NCBI GenBank assembly: GCA_025800365.1
Contig: JAOXRT010000014.1
Span: 1 to 46,996, forward strand
DNA length: 46,996 bases
Source of the DNA: Cellvibrionaceae bacterium
GTDB taxonomy: Bacteria > Pseudomonadota > Gammaproteobacteria > Pseudomonadales > Cellvibrionaceae
Direction: 5' to 3'
Part shown: piece after piece, positions 1 through 7,800 of the stretch
How the letters are laid out: each line of letters starts with the position of its first letter
Position numbering within the stretch: the stretch's first letter is position 1
Translations under genes and position numbers: made by a program
Notes under the pieces: generated by a model
What the model was told of the DNA's origin: nothing
The model's database searches: none
What the model saw: only the letters and a program-made list of their open reading frames with translations

Positions 1-505
1 AGTGCAGCGCATCATCTTGTTCTATTCGGGCAAACACATTTTGAATAGCCTGTTGATAGGCGAGACTCGGGTTATCTAGAGTTTCAGGTAGGGCGCCTAA
101 ACCTGAGCCTAAAGGCAGTTGTCGCGCTAGGCTGCGACAAACACCATCGATTGTTTGTACGCGAATTCTTTTAGGATTTAATAAAAGTTGCCAAGACTTT
201 TCTCGGTCCTGTTGCAATACCTTTTGAGCGAGCCTCCATGTTAAAGCATCGTGTGGGTTTTCGGGGGGAGTTTTTGCATTGTGGGCACTTAAAAGAGCTT
301 GGTGAATGCGATGTTGCATTTCGGCCGCGGCTTTTCGGGTAAAGGTGATGCTAAGCACTTCTTCTGGGTGCTCGCAATTTGCCAGTAGGTTTAGCACTCT
401 TTGTGTCAAAAGCCCTGTTTTGCCCGAGCCAGCCGGGGCTGCAACAGCAAAACTGCCGGTAGCTTTGATGGCCTGCTCGCGGGCAGCATGATCTTTCACT
501 TGCAT
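1..505 (-). CDS. AddA-like UvrD/Rep-family DNA helicase-nuclease, N-terminal part (runs off the window)
   Basis: Only the first 168 codons are present; the frame is open to the window edge. Residues 22-29 carry the Walker A motif APAGSGKT, followed by helicase motif Ia (SITFTRKAAAEM, about 55-66) and a 'VQTIDGVCRSLARQLPL' segment typical of UvrD-like exonuclease V beta/AddA proteins. Such proteins unwind DNA ends with ATP and work with a nuclease partner in double-strand-break repair. The ATG (503-505) is preceded by AAGGA overlapping the stop of the upstream gene, 14 bases away, so the two genes form an operon of the AddB-like then AddA-like order. The nuclease domain expected at the C-terminus lies outside the window. 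Confidence 0.85.
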   Translation of the reverse strand, partial: MQVKDHAAREQAIKATGSFAVAAPAGSGKTGLLTQRVLNLLANCEHPEEVLSITFTRKAAAEMQHRIHQALLSAHNAKTPPENPHDALTWRLAQKVLQQDREKSWQLLLNPKRIRVQTIDGVCRSLARQLPLGSGLGALPETLDNPSLAYQQAIQNVFARIEQDDALH

Positions 506-519
506 GCTTATCTGTTTCC

Positions 520-3450
520 TTACAATGACAAATCGAACTGGGATTGTTGCAGAGGTGCTGGCTTGATTGACCAGAGTCGACGTTTGCTAGTGAATTCCTG
601 CAGTCGCTGAAGACTCAAAAGATCTTCACTATAACGTTGTGCAAGAGTATCTTTAAAATCTAAACCGCTAAGACCTGAGCTATAGTCGATCGCCAGTTGC
701 ACTAAATCTTGCTGCCACTGATTGCGTAACTGGGGCCAAATTTCATCGTCCGAGCTTATCGAAGTGTCATTGGCTACTCGTTTGTCGTGGTTGTTAAGCT
801 TTTTACGTAGCGACTGATCCTTAGCCGAGAATATGCCAGCAGCTGGTGATGCCGTTTCGCTGATGCCAATATACTTTACGCCTTTGGCGTTTAATTGAGC
901 GAAACTTATGGCACTTATATCGGGATCACTCAGGCTATAAAGCGGAAGTTGTGGCTCATCGGGGCGGGGGCCAAGCCAGCTTTTTAGATCACACTGCCCG
1001 GTTTTATAATCGATGACTACATAGGATGCTTTTGTTGGCTTTGTACTAGCAGAATTTTCGGTATTAGTGTCTGCAATATGAGTTTTATCGATACGGTCCA
1101 AGCGAAGGTTTAACTTTAATGGGCCTAAGGAAAGCTCGCGGCTTGTTTCTATGCCATCTACGCTGAAGCTTGGACGCTGTTTGTCTAACTCTATATAGGC
1201 CATGAATATGCTCTTTAGCCTTTCGGACTCTAAGGCCCGATAGCGTGGCCCAAGGTCTCGCCGATAGAGCAAAATTTGGTCTAGAGACTCAGCGATATGC
1301 CTGTCGACGAGAGCCTCTAGTTTCTCATTGCTTAATGAAAGCAAGCGATCTTGATCCTTGATTTCAAGCCAAAATGTCTCAAGCGCTAAGTGCAAAATAT
1401 TACCTCGCTCAAGTGCTGAAATACCCAGCTGGACTTCAGGCCAAGCTTGGGCGCCTAAGCGGTAATGGGCGAATGCATTGAATGGACATAAAGCTTGCTG
1501 CTTTAGGACACCACTGCCTCCAAGGCTTTTTTCACGTTTGCTGAGTTTCGGCCCATAGCGATTGTCGATCCATTTAAACTCACCCGTCTCGCCGCAGGCT
1601 AAACGGTAAGACTGTATGCTGATAGGCAACTCTGTTTGCTTGCTAAGCTCTTGAGCGGCAGTTGTAATCTCAGTGATCTTTTTGAGTGCTAAGGGCTCCA
1701 GTAAGGGGCTGGCTTGCAGCTCTTCCTCGCCGTCGCGGCTTGGATAGCTGAACACCACTTTATTAGCACAAAAGCGATAGGCTTTAATGAGCTGCTCAGC
1801 AAAGAAGAGCTCCCGCTCAGCGCTGGCGTGGGGCATATTTAGGCTTCTTTGAAGATCCATGGGCAATAGGGGGTTAGCTTGTGGACTAGGGGGCCACTGC
1901 TTTTGATCCATACCCATTAACCAGCAAACATCAAAAGATTGCCCGGAAGCTTCCAAGACACCAAGGATTTGAATAGGGCTATCAGGCGTTTTCGCCTGAA
2001 AATGGTGATTGTTTGCCAGTTGTTGTAACTCGCGGATAATCTCGCTGGCACTGTACAATCGGTCTAGTTGGTCGAGACAGAGTAATTCTGTCAGCAAGCC
2101 TTGAAACTGCATGACTTGTTGGTACTCATTACTGTCTAAACGACGTGTACCTGGCCAGTTAAGCTGTTCCAGTTGCTGATAAAATATTTGGCTCCACTGC
2201 TTGGCGCTATTTCGTTTTGCTCGGTTTTCCTTAGAGTAAAACAGAGTCTGTAAACGCTCCGCCAGACTGATGTTGTCAGTGCTTTTCTCTGGCTCGTAAA
2301 GCGCTTCTAGCTTTTTCGCGACCTTGTCGGCACATTGCCTTAATTGGGCGGCCCTAATGTGCTCTTGTTGAAGATTGCGCAGCGCGAATTCGAGCTGTTG
2401 TCGCTCTGCTAATGGCAGCTCCATTTCCAGTTCAGCATTGTTATGCCAAAAAGGGCTCTGTAAAAGCTGGCAAAGTTTATCAACTTCGAGCTGCTCCATA
2501 TTTAGGGCAAGCAAAGCGATAGCCGATTCAATAATCGGGCATTGTCCTAGAGGCGTTCCTGCGGAGAAGTTAAAGGGCAATGTGTAACGGTCGGTCTCGC
2601 TGTATAAAAACTGGGGCTCTAGAACCTCAGTAAAGATCCTTTCGATTTTATCTCGGCGTTGTCCGAGTTGAGGATCAACAATAGCGATTTTGGGCAGGGC
2701 TGCTTTGTTAGTCTGTGCCGACAACAATTCGTTTTGCACAAATTTTGCGCATTGATGTATTTCATCGAGGCTATCTTCACAAGGCAATTGGTAGGCCTGA
2801 TTTTGCTCGAGGTGTTTTAACTGAATGAACTTTACATCATCGGCTATGGCTGTACTTAAGTCTTGTCGTAATGGCGATAGATCATCAAAGCCAAGCATTA
2901 ACAGTCGGTGGTGGCGTTTTAGTGCATTCGACTTTAATGCTGTAGATAATATGCGGCATTGTTCAGGGCTATCGATAAGATTTAATTCTTTGCAGCGATG
3001 ATCGAACTTTAGTCCCCATTGATAGAGTATTTCGGATTCTCTATGCCCTTTGTTGAGAAGTTCTTCGGCGCTTATTTGCCATTCACTAAGCAGCTGCCAG
3101 GCCGAGGATGCCTGTTTGGCAAGTAAGTCCGGACAGATTAAATCAGCACTTTCTTCACTATTATTGATGATTTCCTGCCAGAGTAGCTGACTCTGTATAG
3201 GATTGATCAAAAGTTGCGCTGATTCTGGATAGGCTTGGCCTTGCAGAGTAATCCACGCTTCACTTAACCATTGCTGAAAGCTCAATATGCGGCTGGAGTC
3301 TATTCCCTTGACGCTATCGCTTTTTGAGTCAGCCTTTGTAGAGAACTGTTTTAACAGGTAGCGCCGTTGGCGGCTATTCGCTGTGAGTACGATGCTTTGT
3401 TCATCAATGAGCGCAGCCAAGTCTTCAATTGATAAGGCTTGGTTTTCCAT
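520..3450 (-). CDS. AddB-like PD-(D/E)XK nuclease family DNA repair protein
   Basis: A 976-residue protein resembling the gammaproteobacterial 'probable DNA repair protein' family (TIGR03623 type) that is paired with an AddA-like helicase. The N-terminal half is a degenerate helicase-like fold. The C-terminal quarter holds the nuclease core: 'LERGNILHLALETFW' (the RG..H helix), then the Asp and 'DYKTG' signature (ending near residue 830), then 'DEPQLPLYSL'. A cysteine in 'ALCPFNAFAHYRL' sits just before the nuclease core, where AddB proteins have cluster-binding cysteines, but the full four-Cys set is not evident. The gene ends 14 bases before the helicase start, so the pair is probably cotranscribed and acts as an end-resection complex. 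Assignment to true AddB rather than this sister family is not claimed. Confidence 0.82.
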   Translation of the reverse strand: MENQALSIEDLAALIDEQSIVLTANSRQRRYLLKQFSTKADSKSDSVKGIDSSRILSFQQWLSEAWITLQGQAYPESAQLLINPIQSQLLWQEIINNSEESADLICPDLLAKQASSAWQLLSEWQISAEELLNKGHRESEILYQWGLKFDHRCKELNLIDSPEQCRILSTALKSNALKRHHRLLMLGFDDLSPLRQDLSTAIADDVKFIQLKHLEQNQAYQLPCEDSLDEIHQCAKFVQNELLSAQTNKAALPKIAIVDPQLGQRRDKIERIFTEVLEPQFLYSETDRYTLPFNFSAGTPLGQCPIIESAIALLALNMEQLEVDKLCQLLQSPFWHNNAELEMELPLAERQQLEFALRNLQQEHIRAAQLRQCADKVAKKLEALYEPEKSTDNISLAERLQTLFYSKENRAKRNSAKQWSQIFYQQLEQLNWPGTRRLDSNEYQQVMQFQGLLTELLCLDQLDRLYSASEIIRELQQLANNHHFQAKTPDSPIQILGVLEASGQSFDVCWLMGMDQKQWPPSPQANPLLPMDLQRSLNMPHASAERELFFAEQLIKAYRFCANKVVFSYPSRDGEEELQASPLLEPLALKKITEITTAAQELSKQTELPISIQSYRLACGETGEFKWIDNRYGPKLSKREKSLGGSGVLKQQALCPFNAFAHYRLGAQAWPEVQLGISALERGNILHLALETFWLEIKDQDRLLSLSNEKLEALVDRHIAESLDQILLYRRDLGPRYRALESERLKSIFMAYIELDKQRPSFSVDGIETSRELSLGPLKLNLRLDRIDKTHIADTNTENSASTKPTKASYVVIDYKTGQCDLKSWLGPRPDEPQLPLYSLSDPDISAISFAQLNAKGVKYIGISETASPAAGIFSAKDQSLRKKLNNHDKRVANDTSISSDDEIWPQLRNQWQQDLVQLAIDYSSGLSGLDFKDTLAQRYSEDLLSLQRLQEFTSKRRLWSIKPAPLQQSQFDLSL

Positions 3451-3558
3451 GGGCTTGCCTATGCAGTAAACTTAGTATTGGTTAAGCCCACAGTATACCG
3501 CCAATACTATTAAGCGCTAAAGCAAAGCCTTCAAGTTGTCAGCATTACAGGAGTCATC

Positions 3559-4365
3559 ATGAGCACGCAAATTCGGGGTGTTAAAGCGGATTTTGATCAA
3601 ACAAATGCCGTAGACGCTAAACCTTCAGCCAGTGTGATTTTGATGAGAGATTCCACTAATGGCCCTGAGATCTTTATGTTAAAACGCAATGAAGGCTTAT
3701 CCTTCTCGCCGGGGCTGTGGGTATTTCCAGGCGGCGCTTTAGACCCTGAAGAAGTCGCCGAGATTTCTAGCAATGACAAGGAGCGAAGCGAGAATGCCTT
3801 CAAACTTGCCGCGCTAAGGGAAACTTTTGAAGAAAGTCGAGTTTTGCTTGCCAATCATGGCGACACTAAGCAAGCCATTTCCTCTTCATCCTACGAAGAT
3901 TTCTGTCGGCAGCAGGATTGGCCCAAACTCCCACAGCAATTCAACTTAATCGCTGAGCTTGCGCAATCTAATTGGCAATTAAATTTGGGAGCTTTGACGC
4001 ACTTATCGACTTGGACGACGCCGCTGCAAGCGAAAAAAAGATTTTTAACACGATTCTATGTTGCTCGCATGCCGCAAGGGCAATCAGCCAGCTGTGATGG
4101 TAGCGAGACGGTTGAAGCACGTTGGCAAAGTCTTACTGCGCTAAAGTCTGAAATTGATCAGGGTGACTTAAAGCTGATGTTTCCTACAGAAATGAATATT
4201 TCATGGTTGTCTCAGTTCGGCTCTTTGGCTGAGTTAGATGCCGCCTTAATTAATCATGTGGCACCTTCAGTTATGCCGAGAATGGAGAAGCACCCGGAAG
4301 GGGTTATGTTGAACATTCCGATCGAAGCGGGTTATGGAATAAGCCAGCGCTTGATGCGTTTGTAA
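3559..4365 (+). CDS. NUDIX hydrolase with lengthened Nudix box (NUDT19-like)
   Basis: A 268-residue cytoplasmic protein, starting at an ATG with AGGAG eight bases upstream. 'SASVILMRD' begins the Nudix fold and 'LWVFPGGALDPEE' (53-65) opens the Nudix box; the REtFEES helix follows at 87-93. The standard box puts the REUXEE helix seven residues after the first Glu. Here about 14 extra residues lie between the two halves, the arrangement known from NUDT19-like CoA/nucleoside diphosphate hydrolases. The likely reaction is hydrolysis of a nucleoside diphosphate linked to another group; the substrate cannot be told. It diverges from the AddB-like gene over a 108-bp gap and is followed by a long gene-free region. 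Confidence 0.82.
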   Translation: MSTQIRGVKADFDQTNAVDAKPSASVILMRDSTNGPEIFMLKRNEGLSFSPGLWVFPGGALDPEEVAEISSNDKERSENAFKLAALRETFEESRVLLANHGDTKQAISSSSYEDFCRQQDWPKLPQQFNLIAELAQSNWQLNLGALTHLSTWTTPLQAKKRFLTRFYVARMPQGQSASCDGSETVEARWQSLTALKSEIDQGDLKLMFPTEMNISWLSQFGSLAELDAALINHVAPSVMPRMEKHPEGVMLNIPIEAGYGISQRLMRL

Positions 4366-4551
4366 TTTTTAGTTTGTTATGTGATCTAACTACTAAACCA
4401 GTATGAGAAGTTACCATAGTGTGCTGTTACAAATATCAACAGTTTCTATGAAAGGTGGTAACAAATTTCCAGCAATCTGGGCGAATATTGCTCATAGTTG
4501 CACAATGAAATTTGGTCAATCGAAGTTCCACGGTTAACGTCTACTAACTTT

Positions 4552-4560
4552 TTATGCACA
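4552..4560 (+). promoter_or_regulatory. DnaA box match (TTATGCACA)
   Basis: A perfect match to the gammaproteobacterial DnaA box TTATNCACA. It lies 188 bases upstream of a second perfect box in the same orientation. A nine-base motif with one free position occurs by chance, so the weight comes from the pair in one intergenic region. Confidence 0.4.
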
Positions 4561-4584
4561 TAATTTTATGCCTGAGTTCGCAGC

Positions 4585-4609
4585 CAAGAATTTTCTTTAA
4601 AAATTCTTG
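4585..4609. repeat. Perfect 10-bp inverted repeat with 5-base loop
   Basis: CAAGAATTTT is followed by five bases and then AAAATTCTTG. The stem is A/T-rich. It ends 11 bases before a consensus -35 hexamer, so it could be an operator or a weak hairpin rather than an intrinsic terminator, as there is no G/C core. Confidence 0.45.
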
Positions 4610-4619
4610 ATTTGCGCTA

Positions 4620-4648
4620 TTGACATTTATAAGTGATTGAAAAATAAA
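4620..4648 (+). promoter_or_regulatory. Possible sigma70 promoter upstream of trmH
   Basis: A consensus -35 (TTGACA, 4620-4625) is followed after 17 bases by AATAAA (4643-4648), a 4/6 match to the -10. If used, the trmH transcript would have a leader of about 265 bases that contains the second DnaA box. The flanking A/T-richness makes a chance -10 likely. Confidence 0.35.
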
Positions 4649-4739
4649 GAAAAAATATATTAGGTTAAAAAGTATACAATTTGTAGATCGCCCTTATTTT
4701 TACGTAATTGAGCCGGTTTTCTAGTGTCTATCCACTGAC

Positions 4740-4762
4740 TTATCCACAGAATCTGTGGAAAA
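4740..4762. promoter_or_regulatory. Opposed DnaA-box pair within a dyad
   Basis: TTATCCACA (4740-4748) is a perfect DnaA box. The complement of TGTGGAAAA (4754-4762) gives TTTTCCACA, one mismatch from the consensus. Together they form the dyad TCCACAGA/TCTGTGGA. Face-to-face boxes of this form are frequent around gammaproteobacterial DnaA-regulated sites. Confidence 0.45.
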
Positions 4763-4921
4763 GTGTAAAGCTACTGTTAAAAGACGATTGAGCCGCCGAT
4801 TTTCTGACGCGGCAACAATTTTCCGCTCTCAATAACTATTAAGTGGCAGTCACTATGACTGACAATTAGCACAAAAAGTGGCTCCTGAGCTGAGCCGTAT
4901 TGGATTGTTTAAGAAGAGATT

Positions 4922-5608
4922 ATGACCCCTGAAAGACTCGCCAAGATCCGTGCGGTGCTTAACCGCCGTCAACCAGACCTTACTGTCATTAATGATGAAG
5001 TACATAAGGGACGAAATTTAGCCGCTATTATGCGTACCTGCGATGCGGTTGGAATTGATCATATGCATATCGTTGAGCCCAAGGAGGGCTATCGTTCATT
5101 CAGAGGCACGGCGTCGGGGAGTAACAAATGGGTCGAAGTGTCTACCTATGACTCTGTGAGCGAAGCAATCAAGGCTGTAAAGCGCAGTGGTATGAAAGTG
5201 GTAGCAGCCCACTTAGATGAGCGAGCGGTGGACTACCGATCGATAGACTACTGCCAAGCAACGGCCTTACTGATGGGGATGGAGAAAGAAGGAGTCAGTG
5301 AAGAAGCTTTGGCCTTAGCTGATGAAACGGTCGTGATTCCAATGCAAGGCATGGTGGAGTCATTTAATGTTTCTGTTGCGGCGGCCATTATTCTCGCTGA
5401 AGCTCAGCGCCAACGCCAGGCGGCCGGCTTGTACGAGAGCTTACGTTTATCCGATTGCCATTATAAGCGTCGGTTTTTCCAATGGGCGCACCCCCAAGTC
5501 TCACGTTTCTGCGATGAAAAAGGTATCGCCTATCCGCCGGTAGGCGAGGATGGAGAAATAGTAGATGGCGCCAACTGGTATCGTGAGCACGCCCAAGGGC
5601 TAGCTTAA
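4922..5608 (+). CDS. trmH: tRNA (guanosine(18)-2'-O)-methyltransferase TrmH
   Basis: A 228-residue SPOUT-class methyltransferase that transfers a methyl group from S-adenosylmethionine to the 2'-OH of G18 in the tRNA D-loop. The three SpoU motifs are visible in order: motif 1 'NLAAIMRTCDAVG' with the invariant Arg (residues about 34-46), motif 2 'LLMGMEKEGVSEEAL', and motif 3 'VIPMQGMVESFNVSVAAAI', which forms the knotted cofactor pocket. N- and C-terminal extensions and the overall length match TrmH rather than the shorter TrmL. The ATG has AAGAAGAGA just upstream. It stands alone, with a long leader region in front and a convergent regulator gene behind. Confidence 0.93.
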   Translation: MTPERLAKIRAVLNRRQPDLTVINDEVHKGRNLAAIMRTCDAVGIDHMHIVEPKEGYRSFRGTASGSNKWVEVSTYDSVSEAIKAVKRSGMKVVAAHLDERAVDYRSIDYCQATALLMGMEKEGVSEEALALADETVVIPMQGMVESFNVSVAAAIILAEAQRQRQAAGLYESLRLSDCHYKRRFFQWAHPQVSRFCDEKGIAYPPVGEDGEIVDGANWYREHAQGLA

Positions 5609-5651
5609 TAGCTTTCCAAACTATTCACCTCTTCATGACTGGTATCGCGCA

Positions 5652-6134
5652 CTAGTCGTCGATAAGGTGGTCTAAGGGCATCTCTGTCTTATATTGGACC
5701 TGTTTGAGAGAAAAGCTGCTTTTGATGCTGGCAATGCCTTCGTATTGAGTGAGCTTATCATCGAGGAAGTGTTGGTAAGCGATCAGGTCAGGCAGAGCGA
5801 CACGAATAAGGTAATCAAAATCCCCCGCCATTAGGTAGCACTCCATAACCTCAGGCCAGGCCGAGACAGTTTCTTCAAAATGCTGCAGATGCTTTTTGAC
5901 CTGATGACCAAGGGTAACTTGAATAAAGACATGGACGTTGACCCCAATAGCATCTGGGTGGAGTAGAGTCACATTGCCTTTGAAGTAACCTGCTTCTTCA
6001 AGCATTTTAACCCGGCGAGAGCAGGGGGACGGCGATAGGGCGATCATATCCGCCAGCTCCAAATTGGACAGCGAGCCGTCTTTTTGCAGGATTTCCAGGA
6101 TCTTTCGGTCGGTTTTATCGAGGTTGTGTGCCAT
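5652..6134 (-). CDS. Lrp/AsnC family transcriptional regulator
   Basis: A small DNA-binding protein with the family layout: N-terminal helix-turn-helix ('LDKTDRKILEILQKDGSLSN' then 'LADMIALSPSPCSRRVKMLEE') and a C-terminal ligand-binding RAM domain ('VMECYLMAGDFDYLIRVALPD'). The start is set at the second Met, where homologues begin and where a GGTGA lies eight bases upstream; an in-frame ATG five codons earlier (6149) lacks a ribosome site. The effector is unknown; these proteins usually sense amino acids and act locally or globally. The divergent neighbour across 140 bp is the chemoreceptor gene's 3' side, so no obvious target gene is paired with it. Confidence 0.88.
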   Translation of the reverse strand: MAHNLDKTDRKILEILQKDGSLSNLELADMIALSPSPCSRRVKMLEEAGYFKGNVTLLHPDAIGVNVHVFIQVTLGHQVKKHLQHFEETVSAWPEVMECYLMAGDFDYLIRVALPDLIAYQHFLDDKLTQYEGIASIKSSFSLKQVQYKTEMPLDHLIDD

Positions 6135-6250
6135 GGGTCCAATCACCATAAACTGCTTATTTTTTGGTGATTCTAACCAGTAATTGATCTAAATGCGACC
6201 CATGAGCTAAAGGTAAAGCGCATTGCTGTGTTTAGTAAGCTGCTTCCAAG

Positions 6251-6270
6251 GCCGCCGCCACGGAGGCGGC
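6251..6270. repeat. G/C-rich hairpin downstream of the chemoreceptor gene
   Basis: GCCGCC and GGCGGC flank eight bases. On the minus strand it lies just after the chemoreceptor stop, where a terminator is expected, but no T-run follows. Its imperfect CGCC/GGCG repeats resemble short REP-type intergenic elements; copies elsewhere in the genome would decide. Confidence 0.4.
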
Positions 6271-6277
6271 GCTACAT

Positions 6278-7594
6278 CTAAGCCGAAAGCGACTTTGAGA
6301 ACTTATCGATGGCGGACACGACTTCGTTGGCACCGGTTTGTATTTTAGAGATGACTTCGCCTGTTTGGCTGGCTAAGTCGACACCGCGATTCGCCTGGTC
6401 TAAGCATTTTTCCATGCTGCTAGAGGCGCTACCTGTGTCTTCTTGAATCTTGCTAATCATTGCGGATATTTCAGAGGTAGATTGAGATGTTCTCGCCGCG
6501 AGCTGGCGGACTTCATCCGCTACTACCGCAAAGCCTCGGCCTTGTTCGCCAGCTCTTGCAGCTTCAATCGCCGCATTGAGGGCCAGCAAGTTGGTTTGGT
6601 CTGCAATTTCTTGGATGGTGTTGATAATGGAGTTGATTTCCCCTGACTGCATATTCAGCCGCTCAATATGCTGAGAAGAGGCATGTACTGATTCAGCAAT
6701 CTTATTCATTTCGTCAACGGCTTCATTGATGACTCCGCCACCGTTTTTGGCAACATCTAAGGTCTCATTGGAAATTCGATAGGCAATTGCTGCGCTTTCT
6801 CTTTCCAATTCCGCTTGCTCCGTTTGAGCCGTGATGTCGGTAGCGAACTTTACGATACGGTAGAGCTTGCCATTACTGTCGTAAACTGGGTTATAAGATG
6901 CTTCGAGCCATAGGGTTTGACCTTGGGCGTTTACTCTTTTGAATTGCCCAGAGAAATATTCACCATTGTTTAAACGTCGCCAAAAGTCTTGATATTCTGT
7001 CGTGGCTGCGTATTCTGGGTCACAGAAGATTCGATGATGCTTGCCGATAATATCTGTTTTTCGATAGCCCACGGCATTGATAAAGTTCTCGTTGCAATCG
7101 ATGATCGTGCCATCTTTTTCAAACTCAATAATGGCGCTTGAGCGACTTAGAGAATCAAGCTTGCCTTTGTCTTCAGCGTCGCTCAGGATTTTAGCGGTAA
7201 TATCTGAAGCAAATTTTGTGACCTTGACGAGTCTACGGTTGGCGTCAAAAACTGGATTGTAAGTGGCTTCCAGCCAAAGCGTTTCACCGAGTTTATTTAC
7301 GCGCTTAAATTGGCCGCTAAAAAACTCACCACGATTAAGCTGTGCCCAAAAATCACGATACTCTTCGGTTCCAGCATAATCAGCATCGCAAAATATTCGG
7401 TGATGCTTGCCCTGGATTTCAGCGAGACTGTAGCCTACCGTTTTGAGGAAGTTCTCATTCGCCGATAAGATTTCACCACTGGGTCGAAACTCGATAACCG
7501 CCATCGATCTATTAATCGCATTAATAATTGAGGACTGCTCCGCGAACTTTCCTAGTAATTCTTCGTACTGCGCTTTGTATTGTTGTCCAAACAC
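6278..7594 (-). CDS. Soluble two-PAS methyl-accepting chemotaxis protein (BdlA-like)
   Basis: A 438-residue receptor without membrane segments. PAS1 (about 25-135) and PAS2 (about 150-257) are clearly a tandem duplication: both contain [25 protein letters not shown] and LWLEA.YNPV. The C-terminus holds the conserved signalling hairpin of MCPs ('[20 protein letters not shown]' at about 330-349, through [11 protein letters not shown]), which binds CheW/CheA. The layout and length match BdlA of Pseudomonas aeruginosa, a PAS-PAS-MCP protein that links redox or nutrient sensing to biofilm dispersal, and are also Aer2-like. The start is a GTG with a strong GGAGGG five to six bases upstream. No chemotaxis genes are adjacent, and there is no C-terminal CheR-docking pentapeptide. 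Confidence 0.87.
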   Translation of the reverse strand: MFGQQYKAQYEELLGKFAEQSSIINAINRSMAVIEFRPSGEILSANENFLKTVGYSLAEIQGKHHRIFCDADYAGTEEYRDFWAQLNRGEFFSGQFKRVNKLGETLWLEATYNPVFDANRRLVKVTKFASDITAKILSDAEDKGKLDSLSRSSAIIEFEKDGTIIDCNENFINAVGYRKTDIIGKHHRIFCDPEYAATTEYQDFWRRLNNGEYFSGQFKRVNAQGQTLWLEASYNPVYDSNGKLYRIVKFATDITAQTEQAELERESAAIAYRISNETLDVAKNGGGVINEAVDEMNKIAESVHASSQHIERLNMQSGEINSIINTIQEIADQTNLLALNAAIEAARAGEQGRGFAVVADEVRQLAARTSQSTSEISAMISKIQEDTGSASSSMEKCLDQANRGVDLASQTGEVISKIQTGANEVVSAIDKFSKSLSA

Positions 7595-7800
7595 CTTACC
7601 CTCCAGACCCGAGCGGCTGTTATAGCGTTTAAATAGAGCTAAGACATTTTTGATACGACAGCCAGCTCTTTACAGTTTTGTTTACTATTTATCCTGAGTG
7701 TAGATGAATATTTCAAAGCTGCGTTAATTATCAAAAGAGGGTGAATACTATCGCTGGTAATATTGCTGAGGCCATTATTGTTGAAGGGCATAAATGGCAA

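Larger units (their letters stand above)
4366..4921. other. 556-bp gene-free AT-rich region with DnaA-box matches
   Basis: No credible coding frame is present. The stretch holds two perfect matches to the DnaA box TTATNCACA (4552-4560 and 4740-4748, same strand), an opposed near-match next to the second, a perfect 10-bp inverted repeat (4585-4609), and a very A/T-rich tract at about 4620-4680. It also must carry the trmH promoter. The arrangement looks like a DnaA-binding regulatory region; no dnaA, dnaN, gidA or parA gene is nearby to support a chromosomal origin. Confidence 0.5.

Noticed and set aside
4366-4921. Chromosomal origin of replication
   Set aside because: Only two perfect DnaA boxes and no dnaA, dnaN, gyrB, rpmH, gidA or parAB nearby; kept as a DnaA-binding region only.
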